Shown piece by piece: positions 8,384-17,064 of a DNA stretch of 64,000 bases (position 1 is the stretch's first letter; each line of letters opens with the position of its first letter). The notes under the pieces are model-generated. The model ran no database searches, was not told the DNA's origin, and saw nothing but the letters and a program-made list of their open reading frames with translations. The translations under genes and the position numbers were made by a program. The stretch is taken from contig JBBQUT010000002.1 in the NCBI GenBank assembly GCA_038212215.1, positions 186,001 to 250,000 on the forward strand. Reading direction: 5' to 3'. The DNA comes from JALZAI01 sp038212215 (GTDB lineage: Bacteria > Actinomycetota > Actinomycetes > Mycobacteriales > Jatrophihabitantaceae).

Positions 8384-10384
8384 TCACGACGGCTTCGTCA
8401 GGTCGTACACGGTCGAGCCGCCGACAGTCACCGCGGTGAAGTAGGACTGCACCCAAGTGCTGATCGCACTATTGCCCCCGCCGCGGCCCCCGCCGCCGCC
8501 CCCGCCGAAATCGCCCGCGCCGATGAAGTAGCGAACCTTGCCATCGGCGACATAACGCCGGAACTGCGCGAGTGTCGGAGCAGCGTCGCCGCCGCTGAAG
8601 CCGCCAATAGCCATGACCGCCTTGCCGGACTGCAGTTCGAGCGGGGCTGCCGCCTGGGAACCGACGGTCGCGGCCGCCCAGGTACTGCTGGTGTTCTTGA
8701 GCAGGTTCACCAGGGCCGTACTGACAATTCCGTTCCCACCAAAACCGCCGCCGCCCGGCGTAAGGCGCGTCGGCAACTTGCCCGGCGTGAACCCAACGGG
8801 CGGTTGCCCGCCCACCGCGCCGTCCACCGCGCCGTGCAGCGCAGCACGGGAGGTCGGGCCGAAGATGGCGCCGCGACTACTCACCAGCGGTCCGGCGGAC
8901 GGAAGGCTGCCGGTGTGCGGTGTGGCGGCCGTGTCCACCGCGTATGCCGCGGATCCTGCGCCGACGGCGACAAGTCCCGCGATCGCTGCGACCAGACCGG
9001 CGTGACGCACCCGGCGCGCGGGGACCAGCAGCGCGAGTGCGCCGACCACAGTCGCGACGAGGACGAGCACGCGGACCCATCCGGACCAGTCGCTGGTCCG
9101 ATCGAGCAAAAGGATATTCCACCAGCCGGTCACGACCACGCCTGCGCCCAGTGCGACACGCGCGCCGATCTCGGCCCGACGCCGCCACAAGACGCTGGCA
9201 CTGATCGCGACAACAGCTGCGATTGCTGGTACGAGCTCGACGTCGTAGTAACTGTGGATGATGCCGCCGGCGAAGCTCAGCACCGTAGCGGTGACTATGA
9301 GCCAGCCGCCGAACAGGATTGCCGCGGCGCGGATGCGGTCGGTGCGCGACGCGCGTCCGGTGATCATGAGCAGCGTCAGGGTGCCGAGCAACGCCGCAGG
9401 CAGCAACCACGCGACCTGGCCGCCGTTGATCGCGTTGAACAGCCGGCTGACTCCCGACGACCCGCTGAAGTTCGATCCGCCACCCGCTCCGGATCCCCCG
9501 GTGAGGCGGGATAGCCCGTTGTAGCCGAAGGCCAGGCCGAGCGCAGTGTTGTCACCGGAACCGCCGATGTAGGGACGCGACGACGCGGGTGTGAGGGCGA
9601 CGACGAGCAGCCACCAGCCGGCACCCGCGACGAGCGCGCCGCCCGCAGCGAGCAGTTGCAGCATTCGACGCTTGAGCGACGCCGGTGCTGCGATCAGGTA
9701 CACCACGGCAAGCGCTGGCAGCAGCGTGAACGGCTGCAATCCCTTGGCCAGGAAGGCAAACCCCATCGCAAACCCGGTGCACAGCAGCCACGTCGTGGAC
9801 GCGCCGTCCAATGCCCGGATCAGGCAGTACGCAGCGAGCACCATCAGCAGCGTCATCAGCGCGTCAGGATTGTTGAACCGGAACATCAGCACTGCGACCG
9901 GGGTGATCGCGAGCAGTGCGCCTGCGAGCAGGCCCGCGCCCGGCCCGGCGCAGCGTTTCACGGTCGCGTACAGCAGCCACACCGCGAGCACGCCCATGAT
10001 CGCCTGCGGGGCGAGCATCGACCAGGACGAGAAGCCGAACAGTCGTCCGGACAACTCCATCGGCCACAGCGAGGCCGGCGGCTTGTCGACGGTGATGAAA
10101 TTGGACGAGTCAAATGACCCGAACAGCATCGCCTTCCAGCTTTTCGTACCCGCCTGCACGGCGGCCGCGTAGAAGTCGTTGCCCATCCCGGACGCGCCGA
10201 GACCCCACAGATACAGCGCGGCGGTACCGGCCAGCAGCGCCGCCAGCACGCCCCGTTCGCGGCCGCGGGTGAGTGAGAATCGACTGTCGGATGGCGCGTT
10301 GTCCGCCGACTGTTGCGATGTGGCGCGCCACTCGTCATTGACCGAGTCGGTCGCAGGATAGGTGGTAGCGGGTGACGTGCTCAT
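8384..10384 (-). CDS. GT39/ArnT-like membrane glycosyltransferase (YkcB type)
   Basis: A 666-residue polytopic protein of the PMT/ArnT superfamily, which moves a sugar from a polyprenyl-phosphate carrier to an extracytoplasmic acceptor. The N-terminal membrane part carries GNDFYAAAVQAG (acidic residue expected in the first outer loop) and FITVDKPPASLWPMEL, the typical second signature. About 11-12 helices follow, then an extracellular C-terminal domain with a Gly-rich run (GDFGGGGGGGRGGG) near the end. The ATG at 10384 overlaps the stop of the upstream GT2/GtrA gene (ATGA), the same pairing as ykcC-ykcB in Bacillus. The acceptor is not known. Confidence 0.87.
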   Translation of the reverse strand: MSTSPATTYPATDSVNDEWRATSQQSADNAPSDSRFSLTRGRERGVLAALLAGTAALYLWGLGASGMGNDFYAAAVQAGTKSWKAMLFGSFDSSNFITVDKPPASLWPMELSGRLFGFSSWSMLAPQAIMGVLAVWLLYATVKRCAGPGAGLLAGALLAITPVAVLMFRFNNPDALMTLLMVLAAYCLIRALDGASTTWLLCTGFAMGFAFLAKGLQPFTLLPALAVVYLIAAPASLKRRMLQLLAAGGALVAGAGWWLLVVALTPASSRPYIGGSGDNTALGLAFGYNGLSRLTGGSGAGGGSNFSGSSGVSRLFNAINGGQVAWLLPAALLGTLTLLMITGRASRTDRIRAAAILFGGWLIVTATVLSFAGGIIHSYYDVELVPAIAAVVAISASVLWRRRAEIGARVALGAGVVVTGWWNILLLDRTSDWSGWVRVLVLVATVVGALALLVPARRVRHAGLVAAIAGLVAVGAGSAAYAVDTAATPHTGSLPSAGPLVSSRGAIFGPTSRAALHGAVDGAVGGQPPVGFTPGKLPTRLTPGGGGFGGNGIVSTALVNLLKNTSSTWAAATVGSQAAAPLELQSGKAVMAIGGFSGGDAAPTLAQFRRYVADGKVRYFIGAGDFGGGGGGGRGGGNSAISTWVQSYFTAVTVGGSTVYDLTKPS

Positions 10385-11592
10385 GAATTCACCGTCCGGT
10401 AGCCGAAGACCCATTGCCGCAGCAGGACGAACCGGAGGGCAGTAGCTGCCAGGTTCGCGGCAACGAGAACGCTCACCTCGAGAGCGCGCGCGGGATGCGC
10501 GGACGCGAGGGTCAGTAACGCCAGGGACCCGCTGGTCAGGCCCAGTCCGAGCGCGAAGACGAACAGCCCCTGCGCCTGGTGGCGCAGCACGCCGCCCCCC
10601 CGCACGCCGAAGGTGAAGCGGCGGTTGACTGCGGTGTTCGCGACCGCGGTCACGAGCAGCGCAGCGAAATTGGCGGCTTGCGCGCCGAGCGGCGCGTGTA
10701 GGCCGAGAAACAGCAACAGGTAGGCGAGCGTGCTGAACACGCCGACGAATCCGAAGCGGATCGCTTGCCGCAGCAAGCTTTCGGGTGCACCGCCGCAGCC
10801 GAGTTGAGTGCCGAGTTCGCGCACCGGAACGTCGCCACGTACGAGCGCGCGTGCCAGCCGCACCACTCCTCGCAGGTCGGCGATCGCGGTCTGCACGATG
10901 TCTACCCGGCTGTCAGCGTCGTCGACCCAGTCCACGGGCACCTCCGCGATCCGCAGTCCGCTGCGTTCGGCGAGCACAAGCAGTTCCGTGTCGAAGAACC
11001 ACCCCTTGTCGCGGACGTGTGGCAGCAGGGCGACCGCGCACTCGGTACGCACCGCCTTGAATCCGCATTGCGCGTCGGAGAAGTGGGCGCGCAGGGTGGT
11101 GCGTAGCAGCAGGTTGTACGAGCGGGAAATGATCTCACGCTTCGGCCCGCGCACGACGCGCGACGAGCGTGAGAGCCGGCTGCCGATGCAGATGTCGCTG
11201 TGCCCGGACAACACCGGCGCGACGAGGGGGAGCAGCGCGTTCAGATCGGTGGAGAGATCGACATCCATGTACGCGACGACGCGAGCGGTGGACGCAGTCC
11301 AGACCTGCGTGAGCGCGCGGCCGCGACCCTTCGCGTCAAGGTGCACGGCGCGGACCCGGGTCAACTCGCTGGCGAGCAGGGTTGCGGCGCGCCAGGTGGT
11401 GTCGGTCGAGGCATTGTCGGCGATGGTGATGACGAATGAGAACGGGAAGAAGTACTGATCGAGATAGCTGTCGAGGCGACGGATGCTTGGTTCGAGATCG
11501 GCCTCTTCGTTGAAGACAGGCACGACGATTTCGACGTCCACCGGCCTGGGCTCGGTGTCTGGCGGATCAGCTACCTCGGCGGGTGCGGCCAT
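10381..11592 (-). CDS. Polyprenyl-phosphate glycosyltransferase (GT2) fused to GtrA-like membrane domain
   Basis: About 403 residues. Residues ~20-250 are a DPM1-like GT2 domain with EIVVPVFNEEADLE, the nucleotide-sugar DVDLSTD motif (MDVDLSTDLNALLPL) and QCGFKAVR; it would load a sugar on polyprenyl phosphate on the inner face. Residues ~280-400 form four helices of a GtrA domain (RFGFVGVFSTLAYLLLFLGL, NFAALLVTAVANTAVNRRFTF), associated with flipping such lipids. The ATG at 11592 is preceded by AAAGGACA; a TTG directly before it is an alternative. The four-base overlap with the GT39 gene indicates that the two supply and use the same lipid-linked sugar. Confidence 0.88.
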   Translation of the reverse strand: MAAPAEVADPPDTEPRPVDVEIVVPVFNEEADLEPSIRRLDSYLDQYFFPFSFVITIADNASTDTTWRAATLLASELTRVRAVHLDAKGRGRALTQVWTASTARVVAYMDVDLSTDLNALLPLVAPVLSGHSDICIGSRLSRSSRVVRGPKREIISRSYNLLLRTTLRAHFSDAQCGFKAVRTECAVALLPHVRDKGWFFDTELLVLAERSGLRIAEVPVDWVDDADSRVDIVQTAIADLRGVVRLARALVRGDVPVRELGTQLGCGGAPESLLRQAIRFGFVGVFSTLAYLLLFLGLHAPLGAQAANFAALLVTAVANTAVNRRFTFGVRGGGVLRHQAQGLFVFALGLGLTSGSLALLTLASAHPARALEVSVLVAANLAATALRFVLLRQWVFGYRTVNS

Positions 11593-11622
11593 CAAGATTG
11601 TCCTTTGCGGTCGGGCGATCGC

Positions 11623-11829
11623 TTATGCGGCCGCGGGGGTAAGGCGCAGGGCGAGGGCCGGGCAGAGCGCGACGACGCGGCGGATCGCCACCGTGTCGGC
11701 AGGGTGGACGGTGGTGCGGTGGATCACCGGGTAGCCCCACTCGTCGCGAGTGATCCGCTCGGGCGCGAGCTCGGCGCACAGGCCGTGGCCCGCACAGCGC
11801 GTCCAATCGATGTGCAGTGTCGCTGACAT
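11623..11829 (-). CDS. Small ferredoxin, [3Fe-4S] or variant [4Fe-4S] type
   Basis: A 68-residue ferredoxin with CAGHGLC (C-x5-C, histidine in the middle) and a later C-P (VALCPALAL). This three-cysteine pattern is that of actinobacterial P450-type ferredoxins holding a [3Fe-4S] cluster or a [4Fe-4S] cluster with a non-cysteine fourth ligand. The ATG at 11829 begins directly after the NuoF-like gene (stop at 11831), so both are co-transcribed. It probably receives or donates electrons in the membrane module encoded upstream. Confidence 0.85.
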   Translation of the reverse strand: MSATLHIDWTRCAGHGLCAELAPERITRDEWGYPVIHRTTVHPADTVAIRRVVALCPALALRLTPAAA

Positions 11830-11830
11830 G

Positions 11831-13090
11831 TCAGATGGCTCCGATCGGTAGTTGGCCGACGACGGGGCGCCCGCATCCGCCGCTGCGGTGCTGGCCGAGC
11901 TCGTCGGCGAGCACCGCCAGCCCGGTACGGACGAAACGCGACGCACCGTCGGGATGGCTGCACGCGCCGCGCCCCTGGACGAGCGTGGCGTGCCGTTTCG
12001 CGTTTGCGGCGGCTGCGGGGTTGCCGACGGCCAGCGCCGCGACATCGGCGGCCAGCGCAGGCAGACCGAAGCGGCACGGCCCGCACTGCCCCGCGGACTG
12101 CGCTGCGAGCCACCGGCTGACCCTCGTCAGCTCGCCCAGCGCGCAGGTGCGGGCATCGATGGTCAGCAGCACACCTGCGCCCAACGTGGCGCCGACGCCG
12201 GCAAGACCGGCACGCGACACCGGTGCCTCTGGCAGCGGCGCCAGCCAGGTGCCGTGGTAGCCCCCGGTGATCAAATACCGGGCGTTCTCGGCCCGCGCCG
12301 AGCGCAGCACTATGCCGAGCGGGGTGCCGAGCGGCACCTCGACCACCCCGGGACGCCCCGCAGCGCCGCCGATCGTGAGCAGCGTCGTGCCAGGTTCGCG
12401 GCGGGTGCCGGTCTGGCCGTAACCCCAGCTGCCAAGACGCAGCAGCACCGCGGTCTGCGCGAAAGTTTCGGCGTTCGCGACGAGCACCCCGCGGCTGGTC
12501 AGGTGGTCGTGCCGCCCAGGTGGCAGGGCGGGGCCGCCGTTGAGAGCGCGGACCAGCGCCCGCGCCTCGCCGGCGACGAAACTGCCGCTCGTGATCTGGA
12601 CGCGCACCCGCTTGCCGTCCGGCCGCGACCGGGAGGCACTACGCACGGCTGCGGCCACCGCCGGGTCGTGCACCGCGACCTTGACGAGTCGGGCACCGAC
12701 CGCGGTCGCGACGGCGAGCGCGCCGTCGAGCACCAGATGCGGGGTGCGCTGCAGCAGAGTGCGGTCCTTGTGACTGGCCGGCTCGCTCTCGCTGCCGTTG
12801 ACGACGACGGTCGGCCGATTCCCTTGCAAGGCAAGGATCTTCGTGGCGAGCGGGAACCCGGCACCGCCGCGTCCGGAGAGCCCCGCAGTTTCCAGCAGGC
12901 CGAGCAGCTTGGCGAGATCCGCGCCCGGAAGCGGCCCGTGCACTGCGAGGTGGGTACGCGCGTCCAGCGTCGGGTAGCGGTCCAGGCCGGCCAGCAGGCG
13001 GGGCGTGCCGATCGTCCAAGTGTCGATGTAGCTCGTATTGATGTCGGCGGTTTCAGCGACAGAACGGGGCGCGTGCAGTGCGTTGGTCAT
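11831..13090 (-). CDS. NuoF-like NADH-binding/iron-sulphur oxidoreductase subunit
   Basis: A 419-residue relative of the complex I 51-kDa subunit. It has the FMN/NADH-binding region GLSGRGGAGFPLATKI (about residues 70-85), VNGSESEPASHKDR, an SLBB-like middle part, and the C-terminal cluster motif CGPCRFG with a later cysteine (ACSHPDG) as the fourth ligand. The initial FMN loop GRGGAGFP is intact. The ATG at 13090 overlaps the stop of the ferric-reductase-like gene (ATGA). The setting with ferredoxin, ApbE and a haem-type membrane protein suggests a small NAD(P)H- or ferredoxin-linked membrane electron-transfer complex rather than complex I. Confidence 0.85.
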   Translation of the reverse strand: MTNALHAPRSVAETADINTSYIDTWTIGTPRLLAGLDRYPTLDARTHLAVHGPLPGADLAKLLGLLETAGLSGRGGAGFPLATKILALQGNRPTVVVNGSESEPASHKDRTLLQRTPHLVLDGALAVATAVGARLVKVAVHDPAVAAAVRSASRSRPDGKRVRVQITSGSFVAGEARALVRALNGGPALPPGRHDHLTSRGVLVANAETFAQTAVLLRLGSWGYGQTGTRREPGTTLLTIGGAAGRPGVVEVPLGTPLGIVLRSARAENARYLITGGYHGTWLAPLPEAPVSRAGLAGVGATLGAGVLLTIDARTCALGELTRVSRWLAAQSAGQCGPCRFGLPALAADVAALAVGNPAAAANAKRHATLVQGRGACSHPDGASRFVRTGLAVLADELGQHRSGGCGRPVVGQLPIGAI

Positions 13091-13680
13091 CGGGCCGCCA
13101 CCTGCAACTGTCGGGTCGGCGTGGCCGTCGAGATTTTCGCATGCGAGGGTCGCCAGATACGCGCTATGCGCACCCCGATCGAAGCGAATACGCCTGCGCC
13201 GCAGGCGATGTAGAGCAGTTGAACCCAGCCGAGCGCGGTGTCCGTGCCCGATTTCACGCCGTGCAGCATCGCCATGCCCCAGCCGACGTAGGCGAGTGCG
13301 TGCAGCCAGCGCCACGCCGTCGCGCCGAGCTGCGAGCTCGCGAACCGGCCGCGGGCGAAGCCGACCGCGGCGACGAGCAGGAAGGTGTAGATCGCCAGCG
13401 TGCCGAGCCCGACCCAGGTCGGCCGGTAGCTCGAAGTGAACGGCACGATGCTCGCCTGCCAGCCGACGTGCGCGTAGGAATCGGCGAGGATCGCGAACAG
13501 GTGCAGCAGCAGAACTCCCAGACCTAGAGAGGCGCTGACGCGGTGCACGTAGCTCACGACAACGCGGCTGGCCGGACGGTTGCCGGACCGGGTGCTCATC
13601 AGGGCGCCGATACACGTCGAGATGCTGAGCAGGACGAGCGCGGCCAGACCGGCGCCGCGGGCGATGTACCAGAAGTTCAT
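13087..13680 (-). CDS. Ferric-reductase-like transmembrane protein
   Basis: A 197-residue protein with six membrane helices. Histidines lie in helices at SYVHRVSASLGLGVLLLHLF and WLHALAYVGWGMAMLHGV, the paired arrangement expected for haem b binding in the ferric-reductase-like family. The ATG at 13680 overlaps the ApbE stop (13677-13679), and its own stop overlaps the next ATG, so it is translated as part of a chain. It probably passes electrons across the membrane between the NuoF-like subunit/ferredoxin and an outer flavin or haem partner. Confidence 0.85.
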   Translation of the reverse strand: MNFWYIARGAGLAALVLLSISTCIGALMSTRSGNRPASRVVVSYVHRVSASLGLGVLLLHLFAILADSYAHVGWQASIVPFTSSYRPTWVGLGTLAIYTFLLVAAVGFARGRFASSQLGATAWRWLHALAYVGWGMAMLHGVKSGTDTALGWVQLLYIACGAGVFASIGVRIARIWRPSHAKISTATPTRQLQVAAR

Positions 13681-14624
13681 GGCGCGCTCACGCTTGCGGT
13701 GCCGGCGATCGCGGCCATCGAGCTGGCGCGCATCGTCGGCCACCCGGCAGTGCGCTGGATCGATCCGTCCTTGGCGACGAGGCGAGCGGGCAGGCCCAGC
13801 GTGTCGAGCCAGTCCACTGCTGCGTCACCGAGGACGATCGCCGCGGTACTCGCGGTGTTGGCGCGTAACGCGCTCGACGCGAACACCGACGCGGTGCGCC
13901 ACGGGCCGTCCGCGGGCAGGCCGGTGCGCGGATCGACAATGTGGTGGACGGGCCGGTTGCCGCGCAGCCACCGCCGCACCGTGGTCGTCGAGGTGGTCAA
14001 ACCGCCATGGCGCAGCAGCACGAGCTGGCCGTCGGCGCCTTCGCGTTCGGCGACCCTGATCAGCCAGCCGTCCAGCCGGTGACCGGCGACGGCCAGGTCG
14101 CCGCCCAGCTCGACCAGCACGGGCGTGTCGTAGCGGCGAGCGAGTTCGGCTGCCGCGAGGTCGGCCGTGTACGCCTTCGCGGTGGCTCCCAGGTCGAGAG
14201 CGGCTCCGGCCGGGACGCTCAGCACGCCCGCCTCGCGGTCGAGCCGGACGGACTGCCACGACGGCGGGCGGACCTTGGCGACGCTCAGTGCCGGACCGTC
14301 GGCGGTGATCTCGCTGATATCGCAGTCGTAACCAAGGCGCGACAACGCGATGCCGACGCTGGGGTCGACGGCTCCGTCGGTCAGCGCGGCGGAATCCAGC
14401 GCCGCTGCGACCAGGTCGACCAGCAGTCGCGGCACCGCGGTGGGGCGGCCGGCGTTCGCATTGGCCCGCGACAGGTCGGAATCGGTGCGGAACCGGTTCG
14501 CGGCGGCGTCGACCCGAGCGAGCAATGAGGTCAGATCGGCGCTCGCCCGGGCCAGCACGGCGTCGTCCTCGACGACAAGGCGGACCGTGCAGCTCCACGC
14601 CCGTCCGGTGTAGGTGGCCGTCAT
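13677..14624 (-). CDS. apbE: FAD:protein FMN transferase (ApbE family)
   Basis: ApbE attaches FMN covalently to a threonine or serine of extracytoplasmic electron-transfer proteins. The 315-residue product has the family order: FRTDSDLSRAN (flavin-side motif), LDLGATAKAYTAD, VELGGDLAVAG and HHIVDPRTGLPADG, the last being the metal/FAD-binding motif. No clear signal peptide or lipobox is seen, so export of this copy is uncertain. It overlaps genes on both sides by four bases. The usual FMN-binding substrate gene is not seen in the cluster, which is odd. Confidence 0.9.
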   Translation of the reverse strand: MTATYTGRAWSCTVRLVVEDDAVLARASADLTSLLARVDAAANRFRTDSDLSRANANAGRPTAVPRLLVDLVAAALDSAALTDGAVDPSVGIALSRLGYDCDISEITADGPALSVAKVRPPSWQSVRLDREAGVLSVPAGAALDLGATAKAYTADLAAAELARRYDTPVLVELGGDLAVAGHRLDGWLIRVAEREGADGQLVLLRHGGLTTSTTTVRRWLRGNRPVHHIVDPRTGLPADGPWRTASVFASSALRANTASTAAIVLGDAAVDWLDTLGLPARLVAKDGSIQRTAGWPTMRASSMAAIAGTASVSAP

Positions 14625-14920
14625 GAGCCGTTGCTCCCGCCCTGCGGCTGGCCGCCCTGATTGGCCGAGCCCAGCCCGTTGTTCGCGTCTGGGGCGGACG
14701 CTTTCGGCTTCGCCGCGACGGTCGGTGTGCTCTGCGTCGGTGCGCTCTGCGTCGGTGTGTTTTGCGTGGGGGTGCCGTTGGTCGACGTTGCCGCCTGGGA
14801 AGCGGTGTGCGTGATGCCGGCGATGAGTCCCAGGGTGGCCAAGGTGCCGCCGACTGCTGCCGCCCAGCCGGCGATCCGCGCGCGGCGAAGAAGGTGATGT
14901 GCGGGGGGTCTGGTGTTCAT
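14621..14920 (-). CDS. Small membrane-anchored Thr/Pro/Gln-rich protein
   Basis: A 99-residue protein with one membrane segment (about residues 17-38, AGWAAAVGGTLATLGLIAGI) and a low-complexity outer tail built on repeats of TPTQN/TPTQS/APTQS, ending in a Gly/Gln-rich stretch. No cysteine or FMN-binding motif (SGAT-type) is seen. It opens the coupled set that includes apbE (ATGA overlap). In related clusters this position is taken by an FMN-binding protein; here only an anchor and a flexible tail are present. It may be a degenerate or shortened form; the function is not known. Confidence 0.65.
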   Translation of the reverse strand: MNTRPPAHHLLRRARIAGWAAAVGGTLATLGLIAGITHTASQAATSTNGTPTQNTPTQSAPTQSTPTVAAKPKASAPDANNGLGSANQGGQPQGGSNGS

Positions 14921-15011
14921 GTGCCCAACAATGCGGTCGGGCGGGTCAGGCTCTCATCACGCCACCGTCAAGCTCGTCCTAACAACCGATGGGAACACGC
15001 CCAGCGTGCGG

Positions 15012-16334
15012 TTACGGGGAGTTGAGCCGCAGGGTGACCAGAGCCCCACCGGACGGCGCTTTCGTGATGCTCATCGACCCGCCGGCGGCCTCTGCGCAGC
15101 GGCGGGCGATGTCGAGCCCCAACCCGCTCGAGCCCCGGTCGCTGCGGCCCCGAATCTCCGATTCGTTCGGTATCCCAGGCCCGCTGTCGGCGATCTCCAG
15201 GCAGGCGCCGTGCTCGGTCGGGACCAGCCGGACGCTGAACGCGGTTCCCTCCGGGGTGTGTGCGACGACGTTCTCCAGCAGCGCGTCCACGGCAGCGGCG
15301 AGGTCCTCGCCGGCCGCGCGCACCGGCAATGGCCCGGCGGGAAGGTCCACGCTGCTGAAGCGGCCCTGTTCGTCAGTGAGCGCCGACCAGAACAGGACGC
15401 GGTCACGGACTATCTGCGTCGCGTCGCTAGCCGGCATCCGTCCCTCCCGCTGCGGGCGGCGGGCGGCGCGGATCACCGCGGTGAGCGTGCGCTCAAGTTC
15501 GTTGACGTGCGCAGCGACACGTTCGGACTCGCCGCGATCGCGCAGGGCCTCAGCGTCCAGCCGGAGGGTCGTCAACGGCGTCCGCAGCCGGTGCGAAAGG
15601 TCGGCGACGGTCTCGCGCTCCTCGGCGATCAGCTCGTCGATGCGATCGGCCAGCAGATTCAGGGCCTTGCCGACGTCAGCGACCTCGCGCGGGCCGTCGG
15701 TGGGTGCCCGGGCCGCCGTGTCACCGACGCTGAGCTGCTTGGCGGTCTCGGCGGTACGCACGAGCGGGCGGGTGATCCGACGGGTCAACAGTTCCCCAGC
15801 TGCGGTGCCGACGAGCAGCAGGCCGGCGCTGCCGACCAGCAGCAGCAGATACCAGCCGTTCGCGCCGTCGTAGCGGGTGGCGTCGGCCACGTAGACGCGG
15901 ACGAAATAGGTGCCGGACGGAGTTGGTGCGACCGCGGTCGCAAGCTGACCGCTGCCGACGTCGTGCAGCTCCGCAGGGGTGTCACCCGGCCCTGGGCCGT
16001 CCTGATGGGGCAGCTCGCCCTCGCCGGAGCCGTTCGGGGGCGGTTGGCGCCGAAAGGCGTCGCTGGGCGTGTATCCGACGGTCCTACCGTCCGGCAGCGT
16101 GATCGAGACCGGGCGTCCCGAGGTGCTGGCCTGCGAGCTCACGTAGGCCGCGATGTTGGCCCCGGTGTAGGAGCTGTTACGCAGCGACAGGGCGATGTCG
16201 TGGGCCTGGCTCATGGCCGCCTGGGTTGCGTGCTGACCGACGACGCTATGGATGAGGAACGCGATCGGGACGGCGAAGGCGAGCACCACGAGGGTGGTGA
16301 GCCCGACAGCAAGCAGCTGGATCCGGCGCCGCAT
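15012..16334 (-). CDS. Sensor histidine kinase
   Basis: A 440-residue membrane kinase. There is a helix at the N terminus (about 12-32), an extracellular sensor region, a second helix (about 165-185, WYLLLLVGSAGLLLVGTAAG), a HAMP linker, the phospho-acceptor box LSHRLRTPLTTLRLDAEAL with its histidine, and an ATPase domain with ENVVAHTPEG (N box), DSGPGIP (G1) and GSSGLGLDIARRC (G2). The ATG at 16334 shares one base with the stop of the response-regulator gene (TGATG). It probably controls the electron-transfer genes that start 91 bases downstream on the same strand, but this is inferred from position only. Confidence 0.92.
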   Translation of the reverse strand: MRRRIQLLAVGLTTLVVLAFAVPIAFLIHSVVGQHATQAAMSQAHDIALSLRNSSYTGANIAAYVSSQASTSGRPVSITLPDGRTVGYTPSDAFRRQPPPNGSGEGELPHQDGPGPGDTPAELHDVGSGQLATAVAPTPSGTYFVRVYVADATRYDGANGWYLLLLVGSAGLLLVGTAAGELLTRRITRPLVRTAETAKQLSVGDTAARAPTDGPREVADVGKALNLLADRIDELIAEERETVADLSHRLRTPLTTLRLDAEALRDRGESERVAAHVNELERTLTAVIRAARRPQREGRMPASDATQIVRDRVLFWSALTDEQGRFSSVDLPAGPLPVRAAGEDLAAAVDALLENVVAHTPEGTAFSVRLVPTEHGACLEIADSGPGIPNESEIRGRSDRGSSGLGLDIARRCAEAAGGSMSITKAPSGGALVTLRLNSP

Positions 16335-17020
16335 CAGCTGTCCTCAGGCGCGACGAGGCGCACGCCGACGCCGCGGACGCTGTGCAGGTATCGGGGGGCA
16401 GCAGCAGTCTCGCCGAGCTTGCGCCGCAACCACGACAGGTGCACGTCGACGGTTCGATCCGAACCGCCCCAGGGCAGCTGCCAGACCTCGCTGAGCAGGT
16501 CGCGCTTGGTCACGACATCGCCGGCGCGGCGGGCGAGCGCGAGCAGCAATTCGAATTCCTTGCGAGCGAGTTCGACCCCGCGGCCGTCGACAGTGACCTC
16601 GTAGCTGCGGGTATCGATCACCAGGCCGCCCACGGTGAGCACCGGATCCTCGTCCGTGCGGCCCATCCGGCGCAGCACTGCACGGATGCGGGCGTTGAGC
16701 TGCTGCGCGGTGAACGGCTTGATCACGTAGTCGTCGGCGCCGATGTCGAGCACGCGGACCATCTCGGTCTCGTCGTCGCGCGCCGTCGCCACGATCACCG
16801 CGACGTCGCTGACCGCTCGCAGCATCGACAACACGTCCGCGCCGTCGATATCGGGCAGGCCGAGATCGAGCAGCACAACGTCGGGCTTGCTTTCGACCGC
16901 CGCGCTCAGTGCCGGCAGACCGGACCCGATGGCCTGCACACTGTGACCGTAGTCGCGCAGCGCGCGGGTGAGGGCGGTGCGGATGGACGCGTCGTCCTCG
17001 ACGAGTAGCACCTGCACCAT
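16334..17020 (-). CDS. OmpR/PhoB-family response regulator
   Basis: A 228-residue regulator: receiver domain with acidic pair (LLVEDD), phospho-acceptor Asp in VVLLDLGLPDIDG and the conserved Lys in DDYVIKPF; then a winged helix (ELARKEFELLLALA, SDRTVDVHLSWLRRKLGE, VRGVGVRL). The ATG at 17020 is the family start; the reading frame extends upstream without family similarity. It is paired with the kinase gene by a one-base overlap and is divergent from the UbiD-type gene at 17065, with 44 bases between them. Confidence 0.93.
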   Translation of the reverse strand: MVQVLLVEDDASIRTALTRALRDYGHSVQAIGSGLPALSAAVESKPDVVLLDLGLPDIDGADVLSMLRAVSDVAVIVATARDDETEMVRVLDIGADDYVIKPFTAQQLNARIRAVLRRMGRTDEDPVLTVGGLVIDTRSYEVTVDGRGVELARKEFELLLALARRAGDVVTKRDLLSEVWQLPWGGSDRTVDVHLSWLRRKLGETAAAPRYLHSVRGVGVRLVAPEDS

Positions 17021-17064
17021 GGCCGCGACGGTACCGCTGCCGACTGGGCGCGATACTTGATCTC

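Noticed and set aside
14913..16604. A 563-codon plus-strand open frame opposite the histidine kinase
   Set aside because: Antisense to a kinase with all motifs in the other strand; the translation is Arg/Gly-rich with no domain.
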